Source of the DNA: Legionella maioricensis
GTDB taxonomy: Bacteria; Pseudomonadota; Gammaproteobacteria; Legionellales; Legionellaceae
Direction of reading: 5' to 3'
Assembly: GCF_023618015.1 (NCBI RefSeq)
Contig: NZ_JAJKBJ010000026.1
Span: forward strand, 1 to 39,974
DNA: 39,974 nucleotides
The position numbers and the translations under genes were made by a program. This document shows, one piece after another, positions 36,601-39,974 of the stretch (positions within the stretch are counted from its first letter, which is position 1; every line of letters starts with the position of its first letter). Under the pieces are notes generated by a model that was given only the letters and a program-made list of their open reading frames with translations, was not told the DNA's origin and searched no databases.

Positions 36601-39600
36601 AATGTTTTAGATGCTGAAGGTAAACTGGTTAAAGCAGTAGAAATTGATTTAGGTAACATAAAACTTCCTTATTCTTTAATAAAGCCTCCGGGCGGAGATT
36701 TTATTTTTTCTTACGGTGGTACCCGTGGGATAATCGCGCCTTTTGAGGGATTAGACAAAGCCTATGCAGGAGAGGGAGGGAAAAAAGGTCGCTTGTTTAC
36801 TCACAGCAGACTTTTAGGGGTCGGACAATACGGTTCTGTTAAAGAGGTTGAAAGTTTACTGTCCGGTCTGAATCAGGTAATAAAAAAAGGTTATGTTCCC
36901 ACCGTCGATGACACCTCGACCTTCAAAGATGAGAGCCGCAATGAGCTCCGGACTCGCCCTATAACCGCACGAGATGATCCATTATACCGCATTGAAAGTG
37001 ATGTTCTGCAAAACCTTTCCAAAGCTGAAAGCGCTCAAAAAGGACCGGGAAAAACGCAGTACTGGATTGAAAAAGATAAACCGCGAGAAGCAGGCTTATT
37101 ATTCTCCAAGAGTGATACGCCTCAGCAATATCAAATTTTAACTGAACGTGCGAAAGGTGATACTTTTGCTGATACCGCTAATAAAAAATTAAATCTCTTT
37201 GCTAAACCAGATATTGCCTATCATGATCCTGTAAAACGAGATCCACGGGTTGAGGGAAAACCCCTCGATTCTTTAAAAGATACTTTAGATTTATCTCAAG
37301 CTATTGTCGGTGAAGCACAGAAATTTCAAGACTTGCATTTTTCTCATAATGACATCAAACCAGAGAATTTTCTTTATAAGAAAAACTCAGATGGCAGTTA
37401 TCAGATCAAGTTCATTGACTGGGCAACCGGGGGATTTGTGCAATCCTACGGTGGTTCCCGTGCAAACGCTGCTGCGATTTTTTCTGAGGTATTTGAAGGG
37501 GCTCTTCCGACTACGATTAAAGAAAATGAATGCAGCGATGCCCATGGGCGGTTTGTAAAAATAGATCTGCCTAATATAACCTTTGGGGTTAATCCAACCT
37601 TGCAAATTTTGCACGGTGCTCGCAATGGGACTTTGCCGTACATCAGCCCCAATAAAGTTTTGGGAGACAATCGGAGTCTTATACCTAAAGATGGCAGCGT
37701 ACCTGATCCTACGCTGAACACAGTCTTAACGACTTATGATTCTTCTATGGATGATTGGGCACTCACCGCGATGACCTTTGGGGTGTGTAATCGTCAGGCC
37801 TATTTTACTCTGGTTAAAGGGCGTGCTGTTACTGACTATGTTATCCCTGGTGTTTTAGATGTTGACGGAGGAAAACCATTAGGGCTGAAAATTTCTTCAA
37901 GAGAGAATTTTAACAAATTTTTTGCCTGTGGGGCAGATACAATAACCGAAGAAGATTTACGCACAGGAGCTGCATATACTAAAAAAGATGCGGTAATGTT
38001 CATCCCTTCCAATCAACGTGAAGGTGAGCCTTTACATCTCTATCGTCGTTTGCAAATGGTACAGGAACAATTGCAAGCCACCGACGGAGCTAAAGTCCCA
38101 GACAGTCCAGAGCAGAAAATTATCAAAGACATTCAGGCAATTCTGACTGAGGTAAACAAAGTAGTTGCCAGTGGTACAGGATTCACCAAAACGCAGTTGC
38201 AAGAGCAATTAGCAGCGGCTCAACAATGTGTTAACAGTTTTGAGAAACTCAATGAGCAAGGATACAAAGCAGCTCTTTTAAAAGGAGAGACCCTCCAATC
38301 AGTTTTTCTCGAGCACGAGAAAAAGCATTTCACCTCAGATAATTTACTAACATTTGAAGGTCAATTAAGACGAATAGAAATCTTATCTACTTATCCCAGT
38401 ACCGAGCAACAAAAAGAAAAAGCTATTGCTATCTTGGATGAGGCAATCAACGAAGCGCAATTAAATGACAAGTTTATTGGAAAGGAGAAACCTTGTCGTC
38501 ATTTATTTAGAGAATGTATTAAGCAAGGTCAAGGAGAAATTCTTAGTAGTTTACTCGCTAAAATAACTTCACCTAATAAAGCATTTATAGATCTTGTTCA
38601 AGAACAGGGCCTGTTGCATTATGCAGCAGAACAGGGGATGACCGATGTTTTTACCGATTTGGTTAAGGCATTAAAAGCTGCAGGCGCTTCGGAAAAACAA
38701 ATATTCGAATTAATGCTAGTTGAATATGGCCTTGACGAAAAACATATTCACACCGCACCGCAAGTTAAATGGGCGACGAATTGTCTCCATATTGCTATTC
38801 GCAATAATAATAAAGAGCAATTGACCGAAATATTAGCTTTATTGCCTGGAAATACCGATCATTATGATGGAATTATAAAGAGTTCCTTACATCTGTGCGC
38901 CGTACTGGGTAAAAAAGCGCTATTTGAACAAATTATTACAAAATTCAATGAAGTAAATGTTAAGTTTCGTCATATTAAGGCCGAAACTGTACTAAAAATG
39001 ATTTATCCTCCAGATGATACCTCCCCGTATCATCTTTTCTTGAATGATAAGAAAAACCTGGATGCTATTCCTTGGGCGGATCTCAAAGGCAAGGAGGTAA
39101 TTGCAAAAGAATTTTTATTAAAACCACCTGCTGGTACTCATGCTTATCCGGTTTTGATTGCTGCAAGAAATGGTAATTATCCAGGGGTGACTGCTCTCTT
39201 TGAGTTAGCTAGTACTGTTCAGTTAACGATGGTGGGATGGTCTGAACTTTTGGTCCAAACTGATGATAATGGCAAAAATTTATTTAATTATGTTTTAGAA
39301 CAAGGACAACTTACTACTCTGACTGAGTTATTAGTCGAGATTAAGAAAAACTGTGCTGATCCTCAAAAGGTTCTGGTTCATTTATTGAGTAATCCTGATC
39401 CAGTTAACCCGCTTAGAAATTTTCTCAGTTCTGAAAAAAATGAAGTCCAACAATTCAAGATTCTGAATCAATTATTTGATGCAATCTCCCCTGATTTTAA
39501 ATCCGAGGAAGCCCAAAAAGCACGCATCGTTGCTTTACTGGTTAATGAGGATTGGCTCATTGAAAAAGCGAATAATGTGAACAGCCATGGGGCATTAGAG

Positions 39601-39974
39601 GAGTTATTACAGAATGAAAAATTATCCACTGCTCTGAAACAAGGTCTTTTTGCAAAATTGGCAAAAGATGCGGAAGAACCTTCACTGGCAAAAACATTTT
39701 ATAATAAATTATTAAAAGAAGTTTCTCCTCATCATGAAGCTGAAATGGCTCAACCAGCCGCATTGGAAATACCGCTTATAGTCATGCAAGAGGTAGCCAG
39801 ACAAAGTAGCGATCTGAATGTTTTAATCAGCGCTCTGGCTAGTGGACGTGATGTTATTTCAGTTCGCACCGCTGAAGAGCACAAAAAAGAATTAGAAACC
39901 CAAAAAAATATTGCAGAGGACGCATTGCAAAGGGTGACCCTGCAGTTTACCTCCGAGATCGACGCGCTGAAAAA
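33619..39974 (+). CDS. Giant candidate effector: duplicated helical module, protein-kinase domain, ankyrin-like repeats (3' partial)
   Basis: The frame is open from the ATG at 33619 to the window end (at least 2118 codons, no stop seen). Residues 1-530 are mostly helical. Residues 534-867 are two copies of a 167-aa module. Residues about 870-960 are charged coiled coil. A protein-kinase domain follows (about 1055-1400). It has glycine loop G1067-V-G-Q-Y-G-S-V, a likely ATP-anchoring Lys at K1089/1090 (QVIKKG), the catalytic loop H1243-N-D1245-I-K1247-P-E-N1250, D1267 in FIDWATGG in place of DFG, LPYISPNKV as an APE-like element, and D1378-D-W-A-L for helix F. Ankyrin-like units come after about residue 1650 (GLLHYAAEQGM, NCLHIAIRNNN, SSLHLCAVLGK). 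There is no signal peptide. Dot/Icm substrates of Legionella include kinases and ankyrin proteins, so secretion is inferred; the C-terminal signal lies outside the window. Confidence 0.85.
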   Translation, partial: MAYSKKFIDGINAINFSSDSAILLRNSLIAAAYQELVEEQKAVQKGLSELPKSIPDNEFANSELERYREKQQELESRIQTQIGLFTQEYSQQILTAKTVIGDPDLFVKTFAENFRDISHLAYTLSDAPPVIKEFQTALYIEVLFKLDPAEQETQLQTLLLPNIKDMVEQAIAMYDRNPNNVALRSQCQRLVHMGLYEIVRRDCNTIDAAAELPQYKKYQEFITALNSKFPPVGQSSVIDGLSNYKATNGTSIGDLLAGVEAKYKITQAGDWASDDKINVLKARKTLFNALRFGQEDRREYAKKTESNLTRDLFWARNIEEVELFTKSKVSEKTASSLTEQRYLGQEDRPFKEKLKKYTNEQPEYRKLQEILERIYDKENRKEEGDIPIGKEVFTKREKDIKDYIRKMLVEELARPQVTVLPNGEIEVNLYFFKMDEDFVDRLFKIIQDRGGFGWGVSSIMGAFTSDKALTEKLHYTPIKGKSLSDIETQLTELERTKKLTIEQAKAYNAEFNNLKKAVNLAQYSQLSQLKPQGNSKQLVLGILHELQELYAVKRVKDALTAPTSLSLEKALEEINTLALKESKNSHELLVGKIKQLQSIYADKIVKDVVPTPGAAFEEIKLLALGKKTDALMQRIQELKVIYAGKSVYAPTAITLETAFKHLDAGRSEDALRIPGLLASLKDASQRLSKVEREISFLKLDNNQELLLRKLLELQAISKDKTVTEALNAPTLLSLENALMEIKQLASSQDENSHELLLRKIKELQSLYADKIVKDTIPTPKTAFEEINQLALAKNNELLLSRIEALQVVYAGKKVEAPTASILNVAFGHLVAGRYKESLDIPGLEKSITDAYTRLSGLNLELAAEQVKPVIKKSKVIATSSQEREKKSKELAAAFESGENVTKKVEAIFLEEYRAMQDTLKLTAKEVERMEAEIKGMAEEMVCLIERTRAGQPAITDAEQDAYFSILQQIAKGIDRDLSEVRFKVKHSVTGKQTVNVLDAEGKLVKAVEIDLGNIKLPYSLIKPPGGDFIFSYGGTRGIIAPFEGLDKAYAGEGGKKGRLFTHSRLLGVGQYGSVKEVESLLSGLNQVIKKGYVPTVDDTSTFKDESRNELRTRPITARDDPLYRIESDVLQNLSKAESAQKGPGKTQYWIEKDKPREAGLLFSKSDTPQQYQILTERAKGDTFADTANKKLNLFAKPDIAYHDPVKRDPRVEGKPLDSLKDTLDLSQAIVGEAQKFQDLHFSHNDIKPENFLYKKNSDGSYQIKFIDWATGGFVQSYGGSRANAAAIFSEVFEGALPTTIKENECSDAHGRFVKIDLPNITFGVNPTLQILHGARNGTLPYISPNKVLGDNRSLIPKDGSVPDPTLNTVLTTYDSSMDDWALTAMTFGVCNRQAYFTLVKGRAVTDYVIPGVLDVDGGKPLGLKISSRENFNKFFACGADTITEEDLRTGAAYTKKDAVMFIPSNQREGEPLHLYRRLQMVQEQLQATDGAKVPDSPEQKIIKDIQAILTEVNKVVASGTGFTKTQLQEQLAAAQQCVNSFEKLNEQGYKAALLKGETLQSVFLEHEKKHFTSDNLLTFEGQLRRIEILSTYPSTEQQKEKAIAILDEAINEAQLNDKFIGKEKPCRHLFRECIKQGQGEILSSLLAKITSPNKAFIDLVQEQGLLHYAAEQGMTDVFTDLVKALKAAGASEKQIFELMLVEYGLDEKHIHTAPQVKWATNCLHIAIRNNNKEQLTEILALLPGNTDHYDGIIKSSLHLCAVLGKKALFEQIITKFNEVNVKFRHIKAETVLKMIYPPDDTSPYHLFLNDKKNLDAIPWADLKGKEVIAKEFLLKPPAGTHAYPVLIAARNGNYPGVTALFELASTVQLTMVGWSELLVQTDDNGKNLFNYVLEQGQLTTLTELLVEIKKNCADPQKVLVHLLSNPDPVNPLRNFLSSEKNEVQQFKILNQLFDAISPDFKSEEAQKARIVALLVNEDWLIEKANNVNSHGALEELLQNEKLSTALKQGLFAKLAKDAEEPSLAKTFYNKLLKEVSPHHEAEMAQPAALEIPLIVMQEVARQSSDLNVLISALASGRDVISVRTAEEHKKELETQKNIAEDALQRVTLQFTSEIDALK
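35218..36219 (+). repeat. Tandem duplication of a 501-bp (167-codon) module
   Basis: The segments 35218-35718 and 35719-36219 align in protein without gaps. Strongest identity is in NSHELL-x2-KIK-x-LQS, YADKIVKD, PTP-x2-AFEEI, YAGK-x-V and the IPGL ends. In DNA, AGTCATGA recurs at 35371 and 35872. Each module itself contains about three shorter repeats of roughly 40 residues with an ELL-x3-I-x-L-x2-YA-x-K core. Confidence 0.88.

Overview
The window looks like chromosome from a Legionella-type gammaproteobacterium. It is AT-rich. Both edges carry long, coiled-coil-rich, eukaryotic-like proteins of the kind exported by Dot/Icm systems (kinase-like folds and ankyrin-like repeats). The ordinary genes (radC, coaBC-dut-algC, rdgB, dps) are gammaproteobacterial. 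The genus is inferred from this style and not from any marker gene.

Layout. (1) 1-2995: the 3' part of a kinase-fold-like candidate effector with three internal repeats, then a small helical protein. (2) 3031-19763: a complete enterobacterial-type (type II) bacterial cellulose locus in three transcription units. bcsR-bcsQ-bcsA-bcsB-bcsZ runs leftward. galU-pgi-bcsC runs rightward from a shared 211-bp divergent promoter region. bcsE-bcsF-bcsG runs leftward, convergent with bcsC. Together these encode UDP-glucose supply (Pgi, GalU, with an AlgC-type mutase further right at 23147), the c-di-GMP-dependent synthase (BcsA PilZ domain, BcsB), the cytoplasmic regulators (BcsR, BcsQ, BcsE with an RxGD site), the outer-membrane export channel (BcsC), the periplasmic hydrolase (BcsZ) and the phosphoethanolamine decoration module (BcsF, BcsG). 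The putative catalytic base of BcsZ is Asn instead of Asp, so the hydrolase may be impaired.

(3) Two tandem-repeat arrays flank bcsGFE. One has six 75-bp units preceded by six degenerate 20-bp units (15669-16235). The other has three 139-bp units (19851-20270). Both are built from a palindromic REP-like sequence that recurs at about 24690 and 32640. (4) 20394-27140: a doubtful small membrane ORF, radC divergent from coaBC-dut-algC, then a leftward rdgB and TPR-methyltransferase pair. (5) 27288-31757: an MFS transporter, an EamA-type exporter, a YdjC/ChbG-type deacetylase, and an opposing GtrB-like glycosyltransferase plus GtrA-like flippase. (6) 32044-33288: dps and a TIGR02444-type protein.

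(7) 33619 to the window end: a giant open reading frame of at least 2118 codons that runs off the window. It combines an N-terminal helical region, a tandemly duplicated 167-residue module, a protein-kinase domain (glycine loop, HxDxKxxN catalytic loop, a DWA in place of DFG) and ankyrin-like repeats. It is the strongest candidate for an undescribed secreted effector here.

No rRNA, tRNA, CRISPR array or intact insertion sequence was seen.
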